From the NCBI RefSeq assembly GCF_000337775.1, contig NZ_AOLQ01000022.1:1-53742 (forward strand): 53,742 nucleotides of DNA, read 5' to 3'. Positions within the stretch are counted from its first letter, which is position 1. The number at the start of each line of letters is the position of its first letter. The notes beneath the pieces were generated by a model. It saw only the letters and a list, made by a program, of their open reading frames with translations. It ran no database searches and was not told where the DNA came from. Shown piece after piece: positions 20,315 through 28,014 of this stretch. This stretch comes from Haloarcula vallismortis ATCC 29715. Its GTDB lineage: Archaea; Halobacteriota; Halobacteria; Halobacteriales; Haloarculaceae. A program made the translations under genes and the position numbers.

Positions 20315-20410
20315 GAAAGGGGCCGAGCGGAGGGCGTGTCTGACGACCGTAGCACCGGAGCGAAGCGAGGAGCGCACGGAGTCAGACACGTCGTCCGCGA
20401 GGGGGCTTTC
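20315..20410 (+). ncRNA. Long structured hairpin, putative RNA element
   Basis: The sequence folds into a multi-part stem: GAAAG at 20315-20319 with CTTTC at 20406-20410, GCGGA at 20327-20331 with TCCGC at 20394-20398, a 10-bp perfect stem CGTGTCTGAC at 20335-20344 with GTCAGACACG at 20381-20390, and an inner CCGT/ACGG pair at 20347-20350 and 20376-20379. The pairing is visible directly. Strand, transcription and function are unknown. It ends 91 bases before the DUF460 start. Confidence 0.5.
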
Positions 20411-20471
20411 TGGCTGTTCGGAATTTCTATCGCACGATCAAACCAGCCCCATCTTGCTAGCCCGGAACGGA

Positions 20472-20479
20472 TTTATAAT
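20472..20479 (+). promoter_or_regulatory. TATA box for the DUF460 gene
   Basis: TTTATAAT stands out in GC-rich DNA. The centre is about 27 bases before the GTG at 20502, so the transcript is predicted to begin at the GTG and be leaderless. If so, the hairpin at 20315-20410 lies upstream of this promoter and is not in the DUF460 mRNA leader. Confidence 0.65.
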
Positions 20480-20501
20480 CGACCACCGCCTACCATGGTC
20501 C

Positions 20502-22478
20502 GTGAACCGCACGGCAGCGCTCGACGCAGTCGTCTTCGGTGTCGATATCCAGAGCGGCGACGTGCGCGGCGACGCGCCGTCGTACGCGCTGGTGGTCTTC
20601 GACGGGGAATCAGTCGAGCGAGACGTGGTCTCGCGGCGAAAGCTCCGCCGGCGTATCGACGACGAGGAGCCGGCTATCGTCGCGACGGACAATATGTACG
20701 AACTCGCCGAGGACAAGGACGCCCTGATCCACGTCCTCGGGTCGCTCCCCGACGAGACGAAACTGGTGCAGGTGACCGGCGACGAGCGCCCGGAGCCGCT
20801 CTCGCGGGTCGCCAAGCGCCACGGCGTCCCCTACGGCAAGGACCCGATGGAGGAGGCCGAAGCCGCGGCCCGGCTTGCCGCCGCCAACGTTGGCCAGGAG
20901 GTGTCGGCGTTCACCGACACGACCGAAGTGAAGGTCTCGCGGGGCCGCTCGACCGGAAAAGGCGGCTGGTCAGAGGACCGCTACACCCGGCGCATCCACG
21001 GCGCGGTCAGGAAGCGGGCGCGGGAAATCGAGTCCGAACTCGATGCCGCTGGGCTAGAGTACGAGCGAGACGTGACAGAGAAGTACGGCGGATTCTCCAA
21101 CGCCGTGTTCCGGGTGTCGGCGCGACCGCAGGACATCCCCGTATCGAGAGCGCGGTCAGGCGACACACGCGTCGAAATCGAGCGCCAGCGACGCGACGGC
21201 ATCGAGTTCAGGCCACTGGCGAAACGGCGCGACCACGTCATTGTCGGCGTCGACCCCGGGACGACGACGGCCGTTGCCATCGTCTCTCTCGACGGCACCG
21301 TGCTGGACGTGTACTCCTCGCGGACCGACGACACCGCCGCGACGACGGAGTGGATTATCGAGCGCGGGCGGCCGGTCGTCGTCGCCGCCGACGTGACACC
21401 GATGCCGGAAACCGTCGAGAAGCTCCGGCGCTCCTTCAGCGCCGCCGGCTGGGAGCCCGACACCGACCTCCCGGTCGACGAGAAGAAACACCGGACTCGG
21501 GAGGAGGCCTACGACAACGACCACGAACGCGACGCGATGGCCGCCGCCCTCTATGCCTTCGACCACCACGCCGACCAGTTCGAGCGCGTCGCGGGCAAGG
21601 TCCCGCCACAGTACGACGTGGGACCAGTCATCGACCGCGTCGTCGCCGGCGAGGAGAGCGTCGAAACAGTGTTGCGGGACCTCGAAGATGACGACGGCGA
21701 GGACGAGGACACCACGACGCACGAGCCGCGGGAACTCACCGACGACGAGAAGGAAATCAAGCGGCTGAATGCCCGCATCGAACGACTTGAGTCACACGTC
21801 GACGACCTCAAAGAGACCATCAAACGCAAGGACGACCAACTCTCCGAGAAAGACAAACAGCTGGAGAAAGCCCGCAGCGAGGGGCGGCGTGAAGTCAGGA
21901 AGGACCGCGAGGTGACACGGCTCCAGCGGCGTAACGAGGCCCTCGAACGGAAAGTCGAGGAAGAGGAGGAGAAGCGCGAGGCGCTGGCCGACAAGCTCGA
22001 CCGACTGAAAGCGCTGTGGAAGCTCGACCACTCGAACTTCGCCGACGTCTCGGAGAAACAGGAGGGGCTGACGCCAGTGAAGGTGGTCGAGCAGTTCACC
22101 AGGGACGCCATCGCCGACGCCGACGAGCGGTTCGGCCTCGTCGAGGACGACATCGTCATGTTTCGGGACGCCTCCGGCGCGGGCCGGTCAACGGCCCAGC
22201 AGTTGGCGGATATCGATCCGAAAATCGTGCTTCGGAACGGGAACCTCTCCGACATCGCCGATCAGGTGCTGTTCGACAACGACATCCCCGTCGCGCCGAC
22301 GGAGCTGGTCACCGTGCAGGAAGTGGACGAACTGGCCGTCGCCCGCGAAGGCGAGATTGAGGCGGCAATAGCGGACTGGGAGGAGCGGGCCGCCGACCGC
22401 CGCAAGGAGCAGAACGCGGAGATGGTCGATCAGATTATCAGCGAACACCGGGCCGACCGGCCGACGAGCGAGAACTAG
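20502..22478 (+). CDS. DUF460 protein with two RNase H-like lobes and a coiled coil
   Basis: This is a 658-residue protein starting at GTG 20502 (leaderless). The first lobe opens with AVVFGVDIQSGD near residue 10. A second lobe, about 245-385, opens with IVGVDPGTTTAVAIVSLDG, the strand 1 pattern of RuvC/YqgF-like RNase H folds with an Asp in the catalytic position, and ends with HERDAMAAALYAFDHH. A long charged coiled coil follows (about 410-510), then a C-terminal domain with VMFRDASGAGRSTAQQLADI. DUF460 is widespread in archaea and its activity is unproven; nuclease action on nucleic acid is plausible. Confidence 0.88.
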   Translation: MNRTAALDAVVFGVDIQSGDVRGDAPSYALVVFDGESVERDVVSRRKLRRRIDDEEPAIVATDNMYELAEDKDALIHVLGSLPDETKLVQVTGDERPEPLSRVAKRHGVPYGKDPMEEAEAAARLAAANVGQEVSAFTDTTEVKVSRGRSTGKGGWSEDRYTRRIHGAVRKRAREIESELDAAGLEYERDVTEKYGGFSNAVFRVSARPQDIPVSRARSGDTRVEIERQRRDGIEFRPLAKRRDHVIVGVDPGTTTAVAIVSLDGTVLDVYSSRTDDTAATTEWIIERGRPVVVAADVTPMPETVEKLRRSFSAAGWEPDTDLPVDEKKHRTREEAYDNDHERDAMAAALYAFDHHADQFERVAGKVPPQYDVGPVIDRVVAGEESVETVLRDLEDDDGEDEDTTTHEPRELTDDEKEIKRLNARIERLESHVDDLKETIKRKDDQLSEKDKQLEKARSEGRREVRKDREVTRLQRRNEALERKVEEEEEKREALADKLDRLKALWKLDHSNFADVSEKQEGLTPVKVVEQFTRDAIADADERFGLVEDDIVMFRDASGAGRSTAQQLADIDPKIVLRNGNLSDIADQVLFDNDIPVAPTELVTVQEVDELAVAREGEIEAAIADWEERAADRRKEQNAEMVDQIISEHRADRPTSEN

Positions 22479-22587
22479 GCGCAGTGCTGAGACTCCGCGG
22501 GCGGTCCCGCCCTGCTACCGGATCTGCTGCGCCGATTGTGCGCTCTCTATACTGCGTAGTTATGTCCTTCGGGTGCGTTTCTCTCGC

Positions 22588-23631
22588 ATGGAAGACCAGT
22601 GTCGTGTTCTGGCGGCCGCAGTCGAGACGCTCGATGATGTCTTCTACGTCTACGACGCAGACGGCAAACTGGCACACTGGAACGCTCGGCTGAACGAGCT
22701 GTTCGACCTGACAGATAGTGAACTGTCGGGAACAGCGCCGACCAAGTTCTTCATCGCAGACGACCAGGAGGCCGTTGAAGCAGCCATCGATGAGGTGTTT
22801 GAGTCAGGGCAAACGAACGTCGAGGCGCGGGCAGAGACGACAGAAGGGGTGGTGACGTTCGAACTCAGCGGCCGGCTCCTCATGGGGGACGACGGCACAG
22901 TGCAGGGGTTCAGCGGTGTCGGTCGCGACATCACGGACCGGCGTGAACGGGAGTGGCACCTCCAGCGACAGAACGAGCGGCTCACGGAGTTCGCTGACCT
23001 GTTGGCACACGACCTCCGGACACCGCTTGCCGTCACCAGCGGCCACCTCGAGCTCGCTGCCCGAGAGATGTCGTCTGAACATATTGACGCCGCCAGAGAC
23101 GGACTGAGGCGGTTAGAGGCCATTATCGACGATATGCGAACCGCGACTAGGGAGGGAGCGCTGGCAACAGCCGAGCAGGCGGTCGATATCGCCGACGTGG
23201 CGACGACGGCGTGGAACCACGTCGAAACCGGCAATGCAGCGCTGGAACCGCCGCCACCAATACTGGTCGAGGCAGACCCGAAGCGGCTGCTCCGGCTGTT
23301 CGAGAATATCTTCGTCAACGCCGTCACACACGGCCCTGCAAGCGACGACCACGCATCTGAGGCAGAACGCGAAGCTAGCACTGAGATCACAGTTCGTCTC
23401 GTGCCGACGACCGACGGCTTCGCTGTCGAGGATGACGGACAGGGGATTGACCCCGACGAACGGGAGTGGGTGTTCGAACCGGGCGCGTCACAGGCGGCTG
23501 ACGGGACCGGGTTCGGCCTCTACATCGTCAGAGCAATCGCCGAAGCCCACGGCTGGACAGTACGTGCCACAGCAGGAGAACGCGGCGGTGCACGGTTCGA
23601 GTTCGACGTCGATGCGGACACCACCTGTTAG
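22588..23631 (+). CDS. PAS sensor histidine kinase, soluble
   Basis: This is a 347-residue cytoplasmic histidine kinase. A PAS domain occupies about residues 5-118 (DDVFYVYDADGKLAHWN to GVGRDITDRRE), followed by the HisKA dimerisation helix with H-box FADLLAHDLRTPLAV (His141) and a HATPase domain with N box FENIFVNAVTHG, G1 DDGQGID and G2 GTGFGLYIVRAIAEAHGW. There is no membrane segment and no receiver domain. The signal and partner response regulator are unknown. ATG 22588 is preferred to GTG 22573 five codons earlier, on codon type alone. A second kinase with the same architecture lies at 35551-36600. Confidence 0.9.
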   Translation: MEDQCRVLAAAVETLDDVFYVYDADGKLAHWNARLNELFDLTDSELSGTAPTKFFIADDQEAVEAAIDEVFESGQTNVEARAETTEGVVTFELSGRLLMGDDGTVQGFSGVGRDITDRREREWHLQRQNERLTEFADLLAHDLRTPLAVTSGHLELAAREMSSEHIDAARDGLRRLEAIIDDMRTATREGALATAEQAVDIADVATTAWNHVETGNAALEPPPPILVEADPKRLLRLFENIFVNAVTHGPASDDHASEAEREASTEITVRLVPTTDGFAVEDDGQGIDPDEREWVFEPGASQAADGTGFGLYIVRAIAEAHGWTVRATAGERGGARFEFDVDADTTC

Positions 23632-23642
23632 TCAGGTCCGAT

Positions 23643-23882
23643 TCAGGGCATGCCGTCGCCGCCCATACCGCCGCCACCCATGCCACCCATACCACCCATG
23701 CCGCCACCGAGTCCGAACGCGCCGAGCAGGCTCGTGACGAGACCGTAGACGACCAGTCCGAGGCCGCCGACGACCAGAGCGATACCGACGGCGACGATAG
23801 GTGCCTGCCACGCGACCAGACCGATGCCGGCGAGCAACACGACGATGCCGCCGATACCAACCGCACCGAGTTTGTCGAGCAT
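23643..23882 (-). CDS. Small membrane protein with Met/Gly-rich tail
   Basis: This is a 79-residue protein with two hydrophobic helices (about 5-25 and 28-52) and a terminal tail built of GGM units (GLGGGMGGMGGMGGGGMGG). The helical part resembles a small haloarchaeal membrane family (DUF7470-like, from memory). The tail is unusual: Met-rich motifs can bind Cu(I) or mediate assembly, but neither is shown. It converges on the histidine kinase gene with an 11-base gap. ATG 23882 puts the first helix at the N-terminus. Confidence 0.75.
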   Translation of the reverse strand: MLDKLGAVGIGGIVVLLAGIGLVAWQAPIVAVGIALVVGGLGLVVYGLVTSLLGAFGLGGGMGGMGGMGGGGMGGDGMP

Positions 23883-23920
23883 ACCCGTGTAGGCCAAGCG
23901 GGCGGACAAAAGCCCGTCGG

Positions 23921-24331
23921 TCAGTACTCGAACTCGGTGTCGACATTCTGTGCTGCCGCGACCATCTCGGCGATGGTGTCCTGCCGGCGAAGTAGCCGCA
24001 TCGTGTCGCCCTCGACCTCGAAGGTCCCGTCCATCGCGGCGGCGGAGATATCCAGATCACCCTGCAACATTGTGACCCACCGACTGTAGGGGCCACGGAA
24101 CGCGAAGTCGTACTCGGGGTCTGCGACCGTTCCAGCGGCGGTACAGACACCATCCTTGATCACCACGACGAACTGTATTGATTCGCCGGTGTAGGCGTCG
24201 TCGGCGCGGATTTCAAAACAGAATACAGCGGTAAAGTCGTCAGCGCTGTCGGCGAACTCAGACCGGTCGTTGATCCGGTCGCGCCACGCGGCAGCCCAGT
24301 CGTCGGCCTCGGTCGGCAGCGTCACAGTCAT
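23921..24331 (-). CDS. SCP2 sterol-binding-domain-like protein
   Basis: This is a 136-residue protein whose pattern (FCFEIRADDAYTGESIQF, then TVADPEYDFAFRGPYSRW and a final helix) fits the SCP2/sterol carrier fold, a lipid- or acyl-binding pocket. Haloarchaeal examples are commonly annotated this way; ligand unknown. It is cytoplasmic, with no signal peptide. It lies 38 bp upstream of the small membrane protein on the same strand and may be cotranscribed with it. Confidence 0.75.
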   Translation of the reverse strand: MTVTLPTEADDWAAAWRDRINDRSEFADSADDFTAVFCFEIRADDAYTGESIQFVVVIKDGVCTAAGTVADPEYDFAFRGPYSRWVTMLQGDLDISAAAMDGTFEVEGDTMRLLRRQDTIAEMVAAAQNVDTEFEY

Positions 24332-24437
24332 TGGCAGGCGGTATGCAAGGGGGGCTTTTCTGTGTTGCCTTGTCCGCTCGGGGAGCGTCGCCGTCGCGGC
24401 TCCACAGCGAACCCGAGTAAAACAGCGAAATGTGGCC

Positions 24438-25160
24438 TCAGCGGCGCGATTCGCCGCCGAGATACAGCCGGGACACCTCGGGGTCGTCGAGCAGCGAGTC
24501 GGCCTCGCCTTCGAACTTGACCGTCCCCTGATCGAGGACGAACCCGCGGTCGGAGATACCCAGTCCCTCGCGGGCGTTCTGCTCGACCATCAGAATCGAC
24601 GTGCCGAGTTCGTTGACGGTCTCCACGTCGTCGAACACCTCTTTTGCGGTGTTCGGTGCCAGCCCGGCGCTTGGCTCGTCGATGAGCAACACGTCGGGCT
24701 CCATCACCAGCGCACGGGCGAAGGCAAGCACCTGCCGCTGACCGCCCGACAGCGTCTTCGCGTTCGCAGTGCGCTTGTCGTCAAGGATAGGGAACCGGTC
24801 GTACAGTTCGGCAACGACTTCGTCGAGGCCGCCGTCGCGAGCGACCCCACCCATCCGGAGGTTCTCGTCGATGGTCAGCGAGCCAAAGACGTTCTCGGTC
24901 TGTGGGACGTAGCCGACACCGATGCGGACGATATCCTCGGGGGCCATCCCGCCGATCTCGCGGTCGCCGAGGCGGATAGAGCCGGTCCACGGGTCGAGCA
25001 TCCCGAACACCGTTTTGAGGACGGTGGACTTGCCGGCCCCGTTTGGGCCGACGAGACAGGCGATCTCTCCCTCGCCGAGCGTCAGCGAGAGGTCGTCGAG
25101 CACCTGCACCTCGCCGTAGCCGCTGTCGACGCCGTCGACGGTGAGGATGGGGTCGGTCAT
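24438..25160 (-). CDS. livF: Branched-chain amino-acid-type ABC transporter ATPase (LivF)
   Basis: This is a 240-residue ABC ATPase of the HAAT family, LivF type. Walker A is VGPNGAGKSTVLKTVFGML (about residues 36-54), the signature is LSGGQRQ and Walker B is VLLIDEPSAGLAP. The short form without the LivG-specific insertion identifies it as LivF. It is the last of five genes (livJ, livH, livM, livG, livF) on the minus strand and overlaps livG by four bases (ATGA). Together they form a complete importer for a branched-chain or related amino acid or amide. Confidence 0.93.
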   Translation of the reverse strand: MTDPILTVDGVDSGYGEVQVLDDLSLTLGEGEIACLVGPNGAGKSTVLKTVFGMLDPWTGSIRLGDREIGGMAPEDIVRIGVGYVPQTENVFGSLTIDENLRMGGVARDGGLDEVVAELYDRFPILDDKRTANAKTLSGGQRQVLAFARALVMEPDVLLIDEPSAGLAPNTAKEVFDDVETVNELGTSILMVEQNAREGLGISDRGFVLDQGTVKFEGEADSLLDDPEVSRLYLGGESRR

Positions 25161-25969
25161 TCCGACGGCCCTCCCAGATAGGCGTCGATGACGCGCTCGT
25201 CGCTCCGGACCGCCTCGGGCGGCCCCTCGACGAGGACACTCCCCTGATTGAGGACGACAATCGGGTCGGCCAACCGCATGATGAAGTTCATGTCGTGTTC
25301 GATGATGAGGAAGGTGATGCCCTCCTCGTTGAGTTCTTCGATGAACCCAGCCAGTTTGTCTGCCAGCACGGGATTGACGCCGGCAACAGGTTCGTCCAGC
25401 AGCAACAGGTCGGGCTCGGCCATCATCCCGCGTGCCAGTTCGACCAGTTTCATCTGCCCGCCGGAGAGGTCCGTCGCGGGCTGGGTGGCCAGGTCGCCGA
25501 TCTCGAACCGTTCGAGCATCGTCTGGGCCTGTTCGAGCGAGCGCCGTTCCTCCTGTTCGACGGTGCTCGGCGAGGTGAACAGCGGGATAATCGACTCCCC
25601 GGTCTGGTTGTGTGGCCCCACCAGCAGCGCCTCCCGGACGGTCATCCCCTCCGGTTTGCGCGGCGTCTGGAATGTCCGGATCATCCCTTGATCGGCGATT
25701 TCGTGGGGCTTCTGGCCGGTTACGTCGACACCGTTAACGGCGACCGAGCCCGCATCGGGCTCGTAGAAGCCCGAGACGAGATTAAACAGCGTGGACTTAC
25801 CGGCCCCGTTCGGGCCGATGAGGCCAGTAATCGTGCCGCGTTCGACCTCGATGGACGCGTCGTCAGTCGCCACGAGGCCGCCGAAGCGTTTCTCCAGCCC
25901 TTCAGCACGGAGCACCGGGTCGTCCTTCCCGAGAATGGGGCCGTCGGAGACGAGCGACTGCTCACTCAT
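25157..25969 (-). CDS. livG: Branched-chain amino-acid-type ABC transporter ATPase (LivG)
   Basis: This is a 270-residue LivG-type ABC ATPase. Walker A is IGPNGAGKSTLFNLVSG, the signature is DLSGGQMKLVELARG and Walker B is LLLLDEPVAGVNP. A long insertion between Walker A and signature (about 80-140, including MIRTFQTPRKPEG) is typical of LivG. ATG 25969 lies inside the end of livM (8-base overlap) and the stop overlaps livF, so translation of all three is coupled. An ATG three codons earlier, at 25978, is also possible. Confidence 0.93.
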   Translation of the reverse strand: MSEQSLVSDGPILGKDDPVLRAEGLEKRFGGLVATDDASIEVERGTITGLIGPNGAGKSTLFNLVSGFYEPDAGSVAVNGVDVTGQKPHEIADQGMIRTFQTPRKPEGMTVREALLVGPHNQTGESIIPLFTSPSTVEQEERRSLEQAQTMLERFEIGDLATQPATDLSGGQMKLVELARGMMAEPDLLLLDEPVAGVNPVLADKLAGFIEELNEEGITFLIIEHDMNFIMRLADPIVVLNQGSVLVEGPPEAVRSDERVIDAYLGGPSE

Positions 25970-27071
25970 CGCGACCACCGCCCAGCGAGTCGGGCCAGAT
26001 GAGTTCGCGCTCCGGTGGGAGGATTCCCTCCGGGCGGAGTCTGACGATGAAAATGATAAGCAGGCCGACCAGCATGAGTCGCAGCGGGGCCGCGCCGATT
26101 GGGAGCGCCCCCGTGTCGGTCATGAACCGGGTTCCCTGCTGGATAGCGACGATTGTGAACCCGCCCAGCATCGCGCCGCGGTCGCTGCCGGTGCCGCCGA
26201 GGATGACGGCGACCCAGACGTAGAACGTCGTGATGGGCTGCAGGTCCGAGGGGCTGACGAACAACACGAGATGGGAGTAGAACACACCCGCAAGCGCCAT
26301 GATGAGGCTCCCGATGACGAACGCCTGCATCTTGAATGCGAACGTATCCTTGCCGAGCGTCTCCGCGAGGTCCTCGTCGGTCCGAATCGTCCGCAGGACG
26401 CGGCCCCACGGCGACTGGTGAATCCGACGGAGGAACAGGTAGACGGCCGCGACGATGACTGTGACCAGCACGACGTTCAGCGCGCTGGTGACGACTGACT
26501 GACTCATATTGAACAGCGGCGTCCCGCCTACGTAGAAGATGTACGGGTAGGTCAGGTCGCCGAGCACGGGCCAGTCGGAGAAAAACAGCGGGATGCCGGT
26601 CAGTCCGGCGCTACCCGCCGTCCACTGCGATTCGTTGAGGATGAAGATACGCACGACTTCTGCAAGGCCCAGCGACGCGATTGCGAGGTAGTCGTCGCGG
26701 AGCTTCAGCGTCGGATACCCGATGATGACCGCGAGCACTGCAGCGAGGCCGAGGCCGCCGAACAGCGCGATGACGGGGCTGACGCCGCCGGATATCGGCG
26801 AGCCGGACGCCGTCAGCAACGCGGTCCCGTACGCGCCGAGGCCGAAGAAGGCCGCGACGCTGAAGTTGATCATGCCGCCGTACCCCCACTGGACGTTCAG
26901 CCCCATCGAGAGGAGCATATACATCGCCGACAGCCCGACGAGATACAGCAGGTACGCCGGGGCGAGGACGCCGGTGATGACCGCGAGAAGCAGGAGCGCG
27001 GCGAGCGCGCCCAGCAGCCCCGCGACGCCTTTTTCTCGGGGCGAGTACGTCCCGACATCGAGCGTACTCAT
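25962..27071 (-). CDS. livM: Branched-chain amino-acid-type ABC permease (LivM)
   Basis: This is a 369-residue permease with about nine to ten membrane helices. The LivM signature region includes NVQWGYGGMINFSVAAFFGL and TLKLRDDYLAIASLGLAE. The C-terminal portion has the EAA-like loop IVRLRPEGILPPERE. Its start overlaps the end of livH (ATGA at 27068-27071). It forms the membrane channel with LivH. Confidence 0.94.
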   Translation of the reverse strand: MSTLDVGTYSPREKGVAGLLGALAALLLLAVITGVLAPAYLLYLVGLSAMYMLLSMGLNVQWGYGGMINFSVAAFFGLGAYGTALLTASGSPISGGVSPVIALFGGLGLAAVLAVIIGYPTLKLRDDYLAIASLGLAEVVRIFILNESQWTAGSAGLTGIPLFFSDWPVLGDLTYPYIFYVGGTPLFNMSQSVVTSALNVVLVTVIVAAVYLFLRRIHQSPWGRVLRTIRTDEDLAETLGKDTFAFKMQAFVIGSLIMALAGVFYSHLVLFVSPSDLQPITTFYVWVAVILGGTGSDRGAMLGGFTIVAIQQGTRFMTDTGALPIGAAPLRLMLVGLLIIFIVRLRPEGILPPERELIWPDSLGGGRDE

Positions 27072-27985
27072 GTCATATCACCCGCAATACCGCGGGGCCT
27101 GACAAGCAGGACCGCGACCATGATGACGAAGGCGACAGCCGGGGCGTAAGCGGTCCCAATCGGGAGGCCGATGTCGCTGAGCAGCGGCGTCAGTTCGTGG
27201 AGCATCCCGATGAGGAGCCCGCCGAGCATCGCGCCGTACACCGAGCCGATACCGCCGAGGATGACCGCGGCGAACACGACCAGCAGGATTTCGAAGCCGA
27301 TGCGCGGGTCGAGCTGGCTGTACAGCGCGAGGAAGACGCCACCGGCGGCGGCTAGGGCGCTGCCGACGACCCACATCACGAGGATAACGCGGTCGGTCCG
27401 GATGCCGCTCACGCGTGCAAGATCGGGGTTGTCCGCGGTCGCACGCATCTTCCGCCCCAGCGTCGTCCGCTGGAGCAAGAGGTGCAGAGCGGCGACGAGC
27501 ACCGCCGCGCTGACAATAATCGCGACATCGCGCTGTGTCACTGCGACGTCAAGCGTGTCCAACAACACCGGAATCGGCCCGCTACGGCGGATGTCGTACT
27601 GGAGGAAGTCTGTTCCGAAGGTCCCCTGTAACACCGCGCGGTAGACAAACGCCACGCCGATGCTCGTGATGAGCAGCCCGATTGAGTCCGTATCGAGGGG
27701 CTTGTACACGAAGATGTGGGTCAGCACAGCGACGACGGCCGCAATCGCCATTCCGACTGCCAGGGACAGGAAGAACCCGATCGGGAGACCGAGAATGGTG
27801 CCGCCGAGGCCGCCGAACACGCCGAAGGCGACGAACGCTCCGTAGGCACCCAGGGTCATCGTATCGCCGTGAGCGAAGTTGGCGAAGTCGGCGATGCTGT
27901 AGACCAGCGAGAGCCCGATACTCCCGAGGATGATGATACTACTGAAAACGAGCCCGTTTGCCAGGTACTGTAATATCTGCGCCAT
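27068..27985 (-). CDS. livH: Branched-chain amino-acid-type ABC permease (LivH)
   Basis: This is a 305-residue permease with eight or so membrane helices. Diagnostic segments are GSIGLSLVYSIADFANFAHG in helix two and MRATADNPDLARVSGIRTDR, which is the cytoplasmic loop that docks on the ATPase. GGIGSVYGAMLGGLLIGML is the second LivH/LivM signature. It lies 29 bp downstream of the substrate-binding protein gene. Confidence 0.94.
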   Translation of the reverse strand: MAQILQYLANGLVFSSIIILGSIGLSLVYSIADFANFAHGDTMTLGAYGAFVAFGVFGGLGGTILGLPIGFFLSLAVGMAIAAVVAVLTHIFVYKPLDTDSIGLLITSIGVAFVYRAVLQGTFGTDFLQYDIRRSGPIPVLLDTLDVAVTQRDVAIIVSAAVLVAALHLLLQRTTLGRKMRATADNPDLARVSGIRTDRVILVMWVVGSALAAAGGVFLALYSQLDPRIGFEILLVVFAAVILGGIGSVYGAMLGGLLIGMLHELTPLLSDIGLPIGTAYAPAVAFVIMVAVLLVRPRGIAGDMT

Positions 27986-28014
27986 TGGTGAAAATGGAAA
28001 GGGTCGTGGCCGCC

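Larger units (their letters stand above)
20123..20501. other. Intergenic region with long hairpin and TATA box
   Basis: No gene is visible in this 379-bp stretch. An extended inverted repeat occupies about 20315-20410 and a TATA box occupies 20472-20479. The open reading frame running from 20205 into the DUF460 gene passes through the hairpin and is unlike haloarchaeal protein there, so I treat it as non-coding. Confidence 0.6.

Noticed and set aside
20301..20420. CRISPR repeat remnant (GTGGGACTGAAAG resembles part of haloarchaeal repeats)
   Set aside because: Only one short match occurs, with no repeat-spacer periodicity and no cas gene; the hairpin explains it better.
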